From contig NC_084894.1 of NCBI RefSeq assembly GCF_958979055.1, forward strand, positions 26,476,616 to 26,540,615: a stretch of 64,000 nucleotides of DNA. The letters are read 5' to 3'. The position numbers and the translations under genes are program-made. The notes under the pieces are model-generated. The model had not been told where the DNA came from. It made no database searches and saw only the letters and a program-made list of their open reading frames with translations. This stretch comes from Alnus glutinosa. Taxonomy: Eukaryota > Streptophyta > Magnoliopsida > Fagales > Betulaceae. Below are positions 46,201 to 56,373 of the stretch, in pieces. The first letter of the stretch is position 1, and every line of letters begins with the position of its first letter.

Positions 46201-49200
46201 TTTCGATTTAGTCCCTGCTTTTTTCTTTGAGAACTTTTTACTTCACCCTTTTACTTGTTTTTTTCTTGTTATTTTCTTACTAGGAGAGATTAAGTGGCTG
46301 GATTGTATTTTCCTTAAGAGTATATCTGTATATGCATCTGACAGACTTACTAGAATTAGTTGGAAACCATGAATATTACCTTAGGCTAAGCTCTGTATTT
46401 TTGGAGTCATTATAACAATTTCAAAAGGCGAATTTTTGGATATGAATTTGCACATTTTCATAACTTTTGGTAACAACAGTCTTGCATTTTAACATTCATC
46501 CTATGCAAATATAAGACAAATAGAGTCAATCTTCTACAGCATTCATTCCATTCTTCCAAATATGTAGGAAATGTGGACACAATACAACTCATGAATTGAT
46601 AGCTAGTAGGGACACCTCACCAGGAACAGCTGATGCCTCACCTAAAAGTATTTAAGTTATATAAACTCCTATCATTCTAATGCTACCCCTCAAGCTGGAG
46701 CATATATATAACATATGCTCAATTAGGAAGAAACAAACAAAACAAACTACTCTACAGCATTGATACCATGTTAACTACGATGAGAATATACAAATGTAGG
46801 AGAAATGGGGTGAATCTTCTACAGCATTGATTACATTCTTCCAAATATATAGGAAATGTGGTTACACAGTAGAACACAATAACTCATGAATTGATAGCAA
46901 GCGAGACACCTCACCAGGGACAGCTGGTGCCTCACCTAAAAGTTTTAGAAACTCTTATCATTTTAACAAACATGAAACCTTTTCGGGTGAATATGAACAT
47001 GAAACCTTACCTGACCAGAAAAATAGAAAGATAATTTAACTTATGCTCCGTTTGTTTCGACGTAAAATGGTTTCGTCGTAAAATATTTTCAACGAAATCA
47101 TTTAAAAAAATAATAATTTTTTCGAAAATATTTTCCGACATTTGGTTCGCACGAAAAAATTACGAAATGTGAAAATGCAACTGTCTCCGAGATCCGGCAA
47201 CGCCCGGTCGCTGCCGCCGAATTCCGGCGAGCATGTTTGGCCGGATCCGGCTAAAATTGCTGGATTCCAGCCGGAATCCTCCGTATCTTGCCAGATCCGG
47301 CCGGATCCAGGCCATTTTGGCCAGATTCCGGCCAGTTTCGGCCGGAATCTGGTCTGCCGACATCTGGCAACGGTGGCCGGATGTTGCCGAATTCCGGCGC
47401 CGGCAGCATTTCGGTGGCCGGATGTTACCAGATTCCCGTGCCGCTTGGATTCCGACGACTGACCATTGCCGGATTCCGGCAATCAGATATTAAATGTGCG
47501 TGCAATGACAAAGAGTTTAATTTCGAAAAACAATTTACGGTTTTTAAAACCGTAAATTGTTTTCTAAAAATTAAAGAATATTTTATGGCCAAACCGAAAA
47601 TTGATTTTTGTTGACCATTATTTTTACCCGTACAACACCGTAAAATGCAGAAATCATTTTTCAGAAATCATTTTACACCGAAACAAACGGAGCATTACTT
47701 GCAATTATGGGTTTGTAGCACCTTTTGCTATTCGAAAAATTTCAAAGGATTGTCTATTGTGTGTTGGTTTTTCTCTCTTCTTTTCATAGCATCTTATGGA
47801 GACAAAAGCGTATATTCCACATAAACATGATTTTACTTGTATTTTGATTTGGTTCTTGCAATGTCTTTACAAAGCATTAAACTATTTAACACATATATGT
47901 TGTTTAGGAGTTCAACTCAAGATTTGTTAGTGGTTATGGGAGCTCTTTATTCCGCATGCTTGTTTCTTGGAGTCAACAATGCCTCTTCAGTTCAACCAAT
48001 TGTTTCAATTGAGAGGACAGTATTCTATCGAGAGAAAGCAGCTGGAATGTACTCTCCAATTGCTTACGCAGCAGCCCAGGTAAGAGTCATTAAACACAAA
48101 ATTTGGCAAATTACATTTCTTTGAAGTGGTGATTGTTGATACATATCTCGATTGCAATTTAACAGGGTCTTGTGGAGATTCCATACATTGCTGTGCAGAC
48201 AATAGTATATGGCGTCATCACCTATTTCATGATTAATTTTGAAAGGACAATTAGTAAGATTCTTTGTCTTTAGAGTCAGTTCTTAGCATATGTATTTGAT
48301 GCCTGCTTTGTTTTTTTTTTTAGTAGTAATCTTTTCGTTAATTTTCTCGGCAGGGCTTTTAGTTACTTATATATTTTTTCCTGTGGAGTATTTTTGGGAG
48401 AGTTTCCTAAAGTATGTTAGCCGCTTAACTAACATCTTCTTTCCATCTTTGACAAAACTGCATGGACTTCTTTCAGAATTATTAAAAAATGATAGCCAGG
48501 GTACTGAAATTCTTAGATGTCGGTTATTCTGCATTTAAATGCTAATGATTTTTTCGTGGGTTCAATTATGAAATATACACTCATCTAAATGATATTTATA
48601 TTGTATTAACTATTGGATAGAATTGTGTTTCTTTTTGTAAATGAAAAAAATATGAATAGGTATATTGTTTTCTGCTGTTGTATGTGCATAAAGTTTATGC
48701 AAATGCAGTTACTTTACTGGATGTTTCTCCTGTGTTGCAGGAAAATTTTTGCTCTATCTTCTGTTTATGTTCCTCACGTTCACCTACTTTACCTTTTACG
48801 GCATGATGGCCGTCGGTCTTACATCTTCTCAGCACCTAGCAGCTATCATTTCTTCTGCATTTTACTCTTTATGGAACCTCCTTTCAGGTTTTCTTGTCCC
48901 GAAATCTGTAAGTAAATATATTGTACATCTGAAACAAATTATTGCTTGATTTTTGGACTCGACCAATTAAATTAATCAACTGCTGGAGCTTCACTTTACA
49001 ATAATAATTATCACGACTGGAACAAGAATCCATCAAGCAGTCAAGCTGCTAAGTCCACCTGAAATTTATTGTAACCACTTATGTAGGTAAACATACCAAA
49101 ACTCTGCGTCATCCTAATTCTGAAAGTATAATTGGCTTATGTACCTGGTACTCTCTAAATGACATTAAAATGCAATCTGTTAAGATTTTAACTTTTAGAC

Positions 49201-49956
49201 TTATCTTGTCATGTAGAAAATCTGTGCATTTACCACTTGAGAGGAATATGTGGTTTGCACTCAAGTAACACCTTTAATTTGTATGTTGATAACACCCTAT
49301 ACATGTTAGGTCGGGTCAGGGTTAGAAAACCGACACTTAATCCGAAATGTGTCAAAAGTCAGAATCCTCTGCCGACCCCTACCCAATAGGCAACAGGTAT
49401 CTGTCCCTAGATTTTGTCGATTTGGTTCAGGACATTTTTGTCGGATCGGGTCAGACGGTTGGGTTTTGCCCTCCACTGGCAGTGGTGAAAAGGGAGGGGA
49501 TGAATCTCACCTTCATTAAAAGAAATAGGTGATAGAAAACATAGCAAATGGTTCTTACTAGTTATTATTAAGGTCATGCACAGGAGGCCATGTGCTTCTT
49601 TTCTTTCCTCCTTTCTTTTTCAATTTTTTTAAAAAAAAAAAAAAAAATCACAAACCAGTTCTATGGATCTTATATGTTAATTGCTTCAGCACATCCCTGG
49701 ATGGTGGATCTGGTTCTACTACATGTGCCCAGTTGCATGGACACTACGGGGTATTATCACCTCTCAGCTTGGTGACGTGGAAACCAAGATGGTAGGAGCT
49801 GGATTTGATGGCTCCGTGAAAGAGTATTTGGAAGTTAGTCTTGGCTATTCCCCTGGCATGGTAGGAGTTTCAGCAGCCGTGCTTATCAGTTTTTGTCTCT
49901 TCTTCTTCAGCATTTTTGCTATCTCACTCAAAGTCCTCAACTTCCAGAGAAGATGA
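36259..49956 (+). CDS. ABCG31: ABCG31-type pleiotropic drug resistance (PDR) full-size ABC transporter
   Basis: Twenty-four exons: 36259-36584, 37075-37195, 37356-37444, 38267-38351, 39635-39797, 39890-39966, 40092-40236, 40602-40903, 40976-41257, 41982-42298, 42379-42539, 42611-42714, 42860-43016, 43167-43235, 43379-43509, 43623-43955, 44029-44319, 44425-44508, 45628-45761, 45893-46120, 47908-48079, 48166-48253, 48741-48907 and 49690-49956. They sum to 4293 nt (1430 residues), close to Arabidopsis ABCG31/PDR3, which it resembles throughout. Plasma-membrane exporter; the Arabidopsis protein is linked to abscisic acid release and pollen-coat sterol glycosides. First nucleotide-binding domain: [31 protein letters not shown]. 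Second: [30 protein letters not shown]. Membrane segments follow each ([47 protein letters not shown]). It ends LKVLNFQRR. The exon 14 donor (GTCAGT after 43235) is the least certain junction. No break is seen; several introns carry transposons. Confidence 0.96.
38835..39094 (+). mobile_element. tRNA-derived SINE in ABCG31 intron 4
   Basis: The head contains box A-like GGCTCAGTTGGTAAGGTCTT and box B-like AGGTTTCAAATCTCC, the internal Pol III promoter of tRNA-derived SINEs. The body is about 260 bp and ends in an A-rich tail. A 9-bp TSD, ATGTTTATC, flanks it at 38826-38834 and 39095-39103. Confidence 0.88.
40237..40289. repeat. (CT)n microsatellite abutting the exon 7 donor of ABCG31
   Basis: About 25 CT dinucleotides start immediately after the donor G of exon 7, so the splice site reads GTCTCTCT. 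Confidence 0.9.
41333..41494. mobile_element. Foldback MITE in ABCG31 intron 9
   Basis: The left half GGATCCTCTCCATTTCTG... and the right half ending AAATGGAGAGGATCC are inverted copies. TATAAAG..GGG.ATAGTTGTCTTTTTAC pairs with its complement around a loop at about 41410-41420. It lies 20 bp left of the Cassandra LTR. Confidence 0.75.
41514..41736 (+). mobile_element. Solo LTR of a Cassandra TRIM, with 5S rRNA-like segment
   Basis: 223 bp starting TGTGACGTCGCACATCG and ending GGGTCGTTACA, flanked on both sides by the 5-bp TSD TAATA (41509-41513 and 41737-41741). The middle (about 41605-41680) matches 5S rRNA: ATCAGAACTCTGCAGTTAAG, CGTGCTTCTGCGAGAG, AGTACTAGAATGGGTGACC. AAAGCGAACAATATTGTG follows, as in known Cassandra LTRs. 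No second LTR or primer-binding site is nearby, so LTR-LTR recombination is the likely origin. Confidence 0.92.
46483..46968 (-). mobile_element. TRIM-like or deleted LTR element in ABCG31 intron 20
   Basis: Two direct repeats of about 200 bp, 46483-46682 and 46769-46968, share ATCTTCTACAGCATTGAT-like, ACTCATGAATTGATAGC and GCCTCACCTAAAAGT words. On the minus strand the right repeat ends TTAACA and is followed by TGGTATCA (46761-46768), the start of an initiator-Met primer site. The left repeat is preceded by GCTTGAGGGGTAG, a copia-like polypurine tract. The interior is only 86 bp. No TSD was found. Confidence 0.72.
47044..47694. mobile_element. PIF/Harbinger-type non-autonomous element in ABCG31 intron 20
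   Basis: TIRs TGCTCCGTTTGTTTCGACGT at 47044 and, complemented, TGCTCCGTTTGTTTCGGTGT at 47694 are flanked by TTA on both sides (47041-47043; 47695-47697), a 3-bp TSD. The interior has an unusual GC-rich core (about 47180-47480) and a hairpin at about 47530-47562 made from CAATTTACGGTTTT and its complement. No transposase frame is present. Confidence 0.85.
47180..47485. repeat. GC-rich CCGGA-word array inside the Harbinger-type element
   Basis: The words CCGGATCCGGC, ATTCCGGC, GGCCGGATGTT and GATTCCGG recur many times in both orientations. This GC-rich block is conspicuous against AT-rich intron DNA. Open frames through it look like by-products of the composition. Confidence 0.8.
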
Positions 49957-51948
49957 ATGAGGTTTAATTGTCTACCAAGTATATTGCATTAACATCACAA
50001 GTGATTGGTCCAGCACTGAACTCTGTTGGTGCAGAGCTTTTACAAGTTGCTAGACATTTCCTCCTTTTTTTGTCTTCTGGTCACTATAGGAAGTTGAATT
50101 TTACATCCAATTTCTAATGAAACATGCTCATCAAATTACATAGATAGCATTATAACTCTTTAATGACAGCAATTCTTGAGGATACATACACTGTAAACAG
50201 AAAGATAGAAACATTATTTTTTTTTTCTTCTGTATGGGTACTGCATATTGTGATTCGTGAACCAAGCAGGAATTTCATATATCTTTATTCTTCTCTTCTT
50301 GCATCTCTCGGAGTCATTTGATTTATTTGAATTGCATGTTATGCTATTGTTCATCCTCTAAGAGGGGTTTGCATTGGTGCACTAAGTTTTTGGGACATAA
50401 ATTAATAATAATCTCTAGCTGTTCATCTTCACCTCTATGAGTGTGCCAGCCTGATTGCTTGATTCAGCATAGTAATACTGCAATTTTTTACCTGATTCGT
50501 ATACCAGAGGATAAACTATAAAACCTCGAAGTAAGAGCTTTTATTTAAGTATTGGGAGGAACCGAAGCAATTCCTCTCCACCCAAAAAACCAAAAAAAAA
50601 AAAAAAGGGTAAAAGGAAAAGGAAAAGACAAAGTCAAAGGAAGAAACTCTGAACTCAACTGAATAATAAGTTGAAACCATGTGTGCCTATATAATGCTGG
50701 ATTAGGATCCCCTAAAATTTCTTAAACATTTGAGATTCTCAAATTGTTAAATTTATCCATACTTTACATTTAACGGTTCACAATATGCTAACTGTCTACA
50801 TGAAATAAATGCTAACTGTCCACATAAAATAAATGTTATTAATAAATACTTTAGCATTTATTTCATGTGGACAGTTGGTACATTGTGAAAAGTTAGATGT
50901 CAAGTATAGCTAGGATTTAATAAATTGAGAATCTCAAATGTTTAAAAAATTTGAGGGGATATTGATCCATGGCATGTATAGGGATCGGGATCCTTCAAAT
51001 TTCTTTTAAATTTGAGATTCTTAAATTGTTAAATCTTAGCCATACATTGCATCTAACAATCAAGAATATGCCAGCTGTCACACAAAATAAATGCCAAAGT
51101 TAATAAGAATTTAATGCTTTAGAGAGAATAAACAGCAGCCCTCCTCACCATATGGAATAGTTGAACACCATCACCGGAGACCTCACCATCTCAATTGAAC
51201 ACTTCACCTCCTCAGATCTGAGTAATAGTTTCTTGGGAAAAACTTGTAGACGACTTTTGGGTCTTTGAAAATTGGACTGTCTAACTACTTATCTGGTCAT
51301 GTAGGCTTCATAAGTGGTCTTTCTCAAACTCTCATAAATTGAGAAGATTCCGCTGTTTTCGAGCTAAACACGTCAGTCATTATCTTTTTAATAAATACAA
51401 TTAATTAACACGCATATACAAGTGATAAAGTTGGAAATGCCAATAGGAACAGGAACAGCATAACACTGTGCGCGTTTGTATCGGAATTAGGAAAGGGCGG
51501 GGGAAACACTGCGAATCTAGCGGCTCTTTGGCTCTTGGCTCGTAGGAACACGATGTGAAATGCACCCCTACTCACCTACACTTGCATGATTTCCGGCATA
51601 CAATGAGACAACTAATTTCACACCCCCTCATAATCTCATATCATCTTTCCTTTCCTTAAATAACTATATAACTTAAACTTAAAGGTACCTACCCACCACT
51701 TTTGCTAGACAAACTGAGCTTAGACTGACTACTAATCCTAGACAAGATGAGGAAAAAAAGGGGGAACTAGGCATCTACATTTATTTAATTAGCCAATAAA
51801 CATCTGTAATAAGAAACAGCAAGAATGCAGTCAACTATCACATGCAAAGGACAAGCTGCTTCAGAATTTTTATTTTCTTTGAGAACAAGTTTGTGGTGCT
51901 CACATCCTGTTTTCTCTAAATTAATCCAAACGAAGTCAAATCTATCTC
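49957..51948. other. Intergenic region between ABCG31 and the PRISE-like gene
   Basis: Holds the ABCG31 3' flank, a MITE pair (50705-51110) and the 3' flank of the convergent PRISE-like gene. No other gene seen. Confidence 0.5.
50705..50968. mobile_element. MITE with long inverted repeats; partial second copy at about 50985-51110
   Basis: Left arm GGATCCCCTAAAATTTCTTA and AACATTTGAGATTCTCAA pairs with right-arm TTGAGAATCTCAAATGTTTA and GAGGGGATATTGATCC. Inner arms ACTGTCCACAT and ATGTGGACAGT also pair. A second, one-armed copy follows directly (GGGATCCTTCAAATTTCTTT, TTTGAGATTCTTAAATTG). Confidence 0.78.
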
Positions 51949-53088
51949 TTAAGGAATGAGTTTCTCACCTCTCATGAAATCAATCCAATACAAGATTGAA
52001 TTCAATGTCTTATACCTCACAGTAAAACCAAGCCCATCAACTTTCTCTCGTGTCCCCAGCAGTTTAAACGGGCAACGAAACAACATGTCCAAGAATTCCC
52101 AATTAGCCAAATCTTCCATCTCCGTCTGAAGCAGTCCTTCCTTCATCACAATCTCCTCCCAAACCTTCTTCTTGTCCGCCATGGCTTTTGAAAACCAAAA
52201 ATCCTCCAAGAACATGTCTTCCTGCACTACTTCTACACCAATCTTCGTTCCAAGAGCCGGCCAGATCTCCTTCCAAGTAAAACTCCGGCCATTGATTGCA
52301 TTAAAAGCTTGGCCATCAATGGAACATGTTGCATCATTGGTGGCTGCCCAAATGTGCTGCTCAGCCACTAACCGAGCATCCGAGCCATCAATGTAGGTCT
52401 CTTCCCAACACTCCCTTGTCCCTCCAAACACGAAAGGGAGATTTAGATGTTTACAAATTGCTCCATAAACACATAAACTCCCCATGAAATTATACACAGC
52501 CCTGTTAGAACTCCCTAGTAACAAACCCGGCCGGTGCACCGACCAAGCCACCTTACTGGCCAGCCTCTCCTGAAGCAAGTCCTCTAGGACATAGTAAAAG
52601 TTCTGGCTTGTTCCGACCCTTGGGAATTCTTCGTTGTAGTAATGAACTTTCTTGTCAAAAGGACCCTGCAATGAGATATAGTGCTTCATGCCCGTCTGGA
52701 GAGAGACATGCTTTAATGCCTTGGCTGTGGGGAGAATGGCATTCAAAGCATTGGAAAACATGCTCTTGTTCTGCTCACAACACTCATGGCCATCCAAGGG
52801 GAACTCGCCTGCCCAGGTGATCCAGAAAACATGGGTCAAATCCTGTAACAAAGAGAGCCTTTTTTGGGTTTCCAAAGGGTTCAGCAAATCACATGAAATG
52901 AAATGGAAGTTGGGATTCTTTATGGGTGTGATCCCAGGGCTTCGAGCTATTCCATAAACCTTCCAATTGGGTTTCAAGATTAGCCTTCTGGCAAGCTCCT
53001 TGCCTACTAGCCCAGTAACCCCAAAGATGACTGCCACATGCTTGGTGGCAGCTTCATTTCTATCAGAATCTTCAGCTGCCATTAGCAC
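51949..53088 (-). CDS. PRISE / VEP1-like short-chain 1,4-enone reductase
   Basis: Intronless 379-residue frame of the progesterone 5-beta-reductase / iridoid synthase-like family: NADPH-dependent Rossmann enzymes that reduce conjugated enones. Visible motifs: nucleotide-binding GVTGLVG (residues 23-29), the ISCDLLNP acidic segment near 64, the family Lys in SLQTGMKHY (129-137), and the catalytic Tyr in [10 protein letters not shown] (163-172), spaced as in an atypical [19 protein letters not shown] and [20 protein letters not shown] follow, and the length is normal. The start may be 53088 or the second Met at 53082. A TATATATA-like box lies about 40 bp upstream on the minus strand, implying a short 5' UTR. 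The substrate cannot be told from sequence. It resembles the Arabidopsis gene next to DDB2 (At5g58750, from memory). Intact. Confidence 0.93.
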   Translation of the reverse strand: MLMAAEDSDRNEAATKHVAVIFGVTGLVGKELARRLILKPNWKVYGIARSPGITPIKNPNFHFISCDLLNPLETQKRLSLLQDLTHVFWITWAGEFPLDGHECCEQNKSMFSNALNAILPTAKALKHVSLQTGMKHYISLQGPFDKKVHYYNEEFPRVGTSQNFYYVLEDLLQERLASKVAWSVHRPGLLLGSSNRAVYNFMGSLCVYGAICKHLNLPFVFGGTRECWEETYIDGSDARLVAEQHIWAATNDATCSIDGQAFNAINGRSFTWKEIWPALGTKIGVEVVQEDMFLEDFWFSKAMADKKKVWEEIVMKEGLLQTEMEDLANWEFLDMLFRCPFKLLGTREKVDGLGFTVRYKTLNSILYWIDFMRGEKLIP

Positions 53089-54233
53089 AATGGGATATTT
53101 TGCCTCCTTTGGAGCTTTGAGCCATCTTTATATATAGGAAACTGACATATTATATGCAGGGTCGACTCAATGAAAATTGAGGCCTAAGGCAAAAAATTAA
53201 AATGGGCCTTTTTAATTTTAATATAATTTATTGAAAAATTAATTTAAAAATCATTCTTGAATCAATTTTTTTTTTAATATGTTATTCTAAATATGATTTT
53301 TTTTTTCTTTAATTTAAATTTTGAAAATTTTCTTTATGTAAAAGCAATTGTTACGTGTATTGTCAATAATATTATATAAGCAATGCAAGCATTTAGAAAA
53401 GAATCCAACTTGTTTATCTATTCTTTTTTCTGCTCGATAAGGGGAAAATGTTATAAGAGAGGGTTTTTCTCCCTCACTCTTGATTCGGTATAAAAGAGAG
53501 AAGGGGAAACCAATTGAAAATACTTTCAAACACAAGGTGAAAAACAGCCTTCTTAGCTAAATTATGTGTTCTAAAATTCGAACTCCTTGAAATTTTCAAA
53601 GCTTTGAAAAGAAAGGAAATGAGAGATGTTGACAAGGTTCCCATCTGCAAACAAATTAGGACTTTGAATCGTAACAGTAAGAGCCAGCCCCGACGGATTA
53701 TGACATTCTAACAGTCTTTCTAGAAGGGTCCAATGCGTGATGCATGCGACCTCCCTTCTTTTGAGGGAGAATTTCAAAGCTGCTACTTTGTAATCAAGAG
53801 AAGCAACATCCTTATTTTAATGGCTCCCTTTGATGTTGAAAATACCCTTTTATGTTTGGCTGGCATCGAGCCTTGTTGAATGGCTAAGTGGCCGGCAGAT
53901 TGGGCTCCTGGCCGTTACCTTGCTGGCCTTGCAGATGCAGCCATGTTTAAAATATATATATATATATATATATATGCAGGGTTTGAGGGCCTCATTTCCT
54001 TAATAGGTAGTACAGCTCAATTCTTGATTCAAGTTGATCAATAAACACACATTTAATATTAATCTTTCTTATATAATGAGAAACCGTCCATCTCTTTCCT
54101 CTGCTCCAAGCAGCCATGAGTTGAACTTACGTGGCCATGATGATGCTCACATGCATAGTTTTTAGGCAGAGGCATCTGGGAGAAGATGGTCCGATCCTTT
54201 TGCTTCATTCCCAATTATCTGCAGCTTTATACG
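53089..54233. other. Intergenic region, AT-rich
   Basis: Promoter side of the PRISE-like gene. Near 53157 the words CAGGGTCGACTCAATG and GAGGCCTAAGGCAAAAA look like the end of an old hAT-type element, but no matching end was found. A (TA)n run is at 53951-53974. No gene seen. Confidence 0.4.
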
Positions 54234-54639
54234 GGGGGGAAAAATCTATGAAATTTTTTGTGGGTAAACCGCGATTTAAATCAGTCTCTTACTTTTTAAT
54301 TTTGAAAATTAGATACCTGAATTTTTTATTATTCTAAATGGATCCCTTCGTTAATTTACCATATCCAAGTTTACTGTAGACCATCATTAGTGTCACGTCA
54401 ACATTTTTTATTAAAATAATATTTTTGTTATTTTATTAAAAATTAAATTGATACCAGGAAATGTATGCTCTTTTCTTTAGCGTGTGATTGATCAAAATAT
54501 TTCATGATTGGTCAAAATATCAAATTTTCACTAGATAAATGGACATTTTATCTAGTGAAAATTGGTTACATTTATCTCATGAATATCAACCAAAATTTGC
54601 CCATGCATACTCCAATTTATATCAGTTCTGTTAAAAGCA

Positions 54640-55065
54640 TGCCATGGCGCCCACCAAGGCAAGTAGTGACAAGCCGTGGCACACACCAAGGCATGTCATG
54701 GTGCCCACCAAGGCAAGTAGTGGTAAGCCAGGCACCCACCAACTACCAAGGCATGCCACGACACCCACCAAGGAAAGTCATGGCATGCCACTAACCTCGG
54801 TTTGTAGTGGCCATGGGCATGCCCCGACACCCCAAGGCAGGCCATGGCATGCCACGACACCCGCCAAGTCAACCCTAACATGCTAGTAACCTTAGTTTGT
54901 AGTGCCTATGGGCATGCCACGGTGCCCACCAAGACAGCCTATGGGCACCTACCAAGGCCGGCCATGGTATGCCACGACACCCACAAAGGCAGCCCGCGGC
55001 ATGCCACCAAGCCCACCAAGGTAGCCATAGCATGCCATGGCACCCACCAAGGCCGAGCACTAGGA
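54640..55065. repeat. Minisatellite of GGCATGCCA / CACCCACCAAGGC words
   Basis: An array of about 425 bp of a short degenerate unit, roughly CATGCCACGACACCCACCAA. A larger period of about 115 bp carries TTTGTAGTGGCCATGGGCAT and TTTGTAGTGCCTATGGGCAT. It is far richer in GC than its flanks. Confidence 0.85.
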
Positions 55066-55570
55066 GGGTGGAGTTCTATGATATGAGTAATGTTAGAAAT
55101 TACACTTTTCTTTATTTTACTACTATCTTATCATGTTGATGTGGCAATTTAAATCAGTTCTTGTTATTAAAAAAAAAAAGTTAATTAGCACTAACACATT
55201 AATAGAGAGAGATAAAAGTGTGATTTCTAAAAATTTAATCATTTAATTAATATTATGCACAAAACTAATAAGCGGAGTGAGAAAGTAGCAAAAACTAAAA
55301 AATAAAATAAAATAAAAGTTATAGAAATGGAAAACATTAGAGTTTGGCTTCAGTCGAAATTAAAATATAGGGATGTGTTATTCCTACATCATATTACCCT
55401 ACATCAATCCTACACCAAGACACATTGGGTGTGGGACCCATGTATATAGGACCCACATGCATAAGTCTTACACCTTGTGTGTCTTGGTGTAGGATTGATG
55501 TAGGGTAATGTGATGTAAAAAAATCATTTCCCACACGTCTCAACGCCAGTGGGTCACCCAAGCCGAATCC

Positions 55571-55911
55571 CAAAACATAAAGATCAAACTCTTGACATTC
55601 CTTTCGGACCAACTAAGCATCAACATTTTTTTATTAAAATAATATTTTTGTTATTTTATTAAAAATTAAAATCTAAATAAAAAATAAAAAACCCCACAAC
55701 TTTATTTTCTTCTTCAAACTCTTGGACTTGAAGCCTCCCTCCAAAACATAAAGATCAAACTCTTGACATTCCTTTCGGACCAACTAAGCATCAACATTTT
55801 TTATTAAAATAATATTTTTGTTATTTTATTAAAAATTAAAATCTAAATAAAAAATAAAAAACCCCACAACTTTATTTTCTTCTTCAAACTCTTGGACTTG
55901 AAGCCTCCCTC
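55571..55911. repeat. Near-perfect tandem duplication, unit about 171 bp
   Basis: CAAAACATAAAGATCAAACT begins at 55571 and again at 55742. Both units run to GGACTTGAAGCCTCCCTCCA and differ mainly by one T in a homopolymer, so the duplication is young. It lies in the inner part of the left TIR. Confidence 0.92.
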
Positions 55912-55924
55912 CAATGGTGGAGGG

Positions 55925-56300
55925 ATTAGCGAGGTCCTCATCGAAGGTGATCGATACCAGAGCGTCAAGGTCCTCCATAGGCAATTGGCAAAGAAGGTTC
56001 ACAGATGCACCACACAATTCTCCAAGCTTCAATTGCTGCTTTGTACCACACATAACCATAATTCACAAATCTCACTCTGAATCATTTCTCGCAATCCACA
56101 TATTCTCTTCCTCTTAATTATACGTTCAAACTAAAAAAAAAAAATTAAACAAAAAAATTAATTTGACTAACCGGCAAACGAAATGGAGCGGCCAATGGCG
56201 AGGACACGGGTTTCTCCACCAACGTACCGGAGTTTGCCGTCAGGATAACGGGGGAGGATTTTGCCGTTGTAGCTACAGAGGAATTTGTTTGGGGTGGGAT
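55925..56300 (-). pseudogene. Captured PB1-domain gene fragment
   Basis: On the minus strand, about 56172-56300 encodes [37 protein letters not shown], and about 55925-56034 encodes KLGELCGASVNLLCQLPMED, LDALVSITFDEDLAN. Both match the PB1 (Phox/Bem1) domain of plant PB1-containing kinases and related proteins, in the right order. An A/T-rich gap that looks like an intron separates them, but the junction phases do not fit. No full gene is present: a transduplicated, decayed fragment. Confidence 0.78.
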
Positions 56301-56373
56301 TGAGGGTGTGGAGTGAAGGTCCGACCATTCTTTTTTGGGGCTTGGGTAGAAGACGAATGGTGTCAACTTTATA

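Noticed and set aside
47102-47614. Several overlapping open frames of 60-126 codons in the GC-rich block
   Set aside because: Frames are open on both strands at once because of the CCGGA-word composition. No domain, intron structure or homologue is recognised.
53157-54000. An old hAT-type transposon beginning CAGGGTCGACTCAATG
   Set aside because: Only one end-like sequence was seen; no matching inverted end or 8-bp TSD could be found.
54640-55065. A CRISPR-like array
   Set aside because: The repeats are degenerate and contiguous with no unique spacers, in a plant nuclear context. It is a minisatellite.
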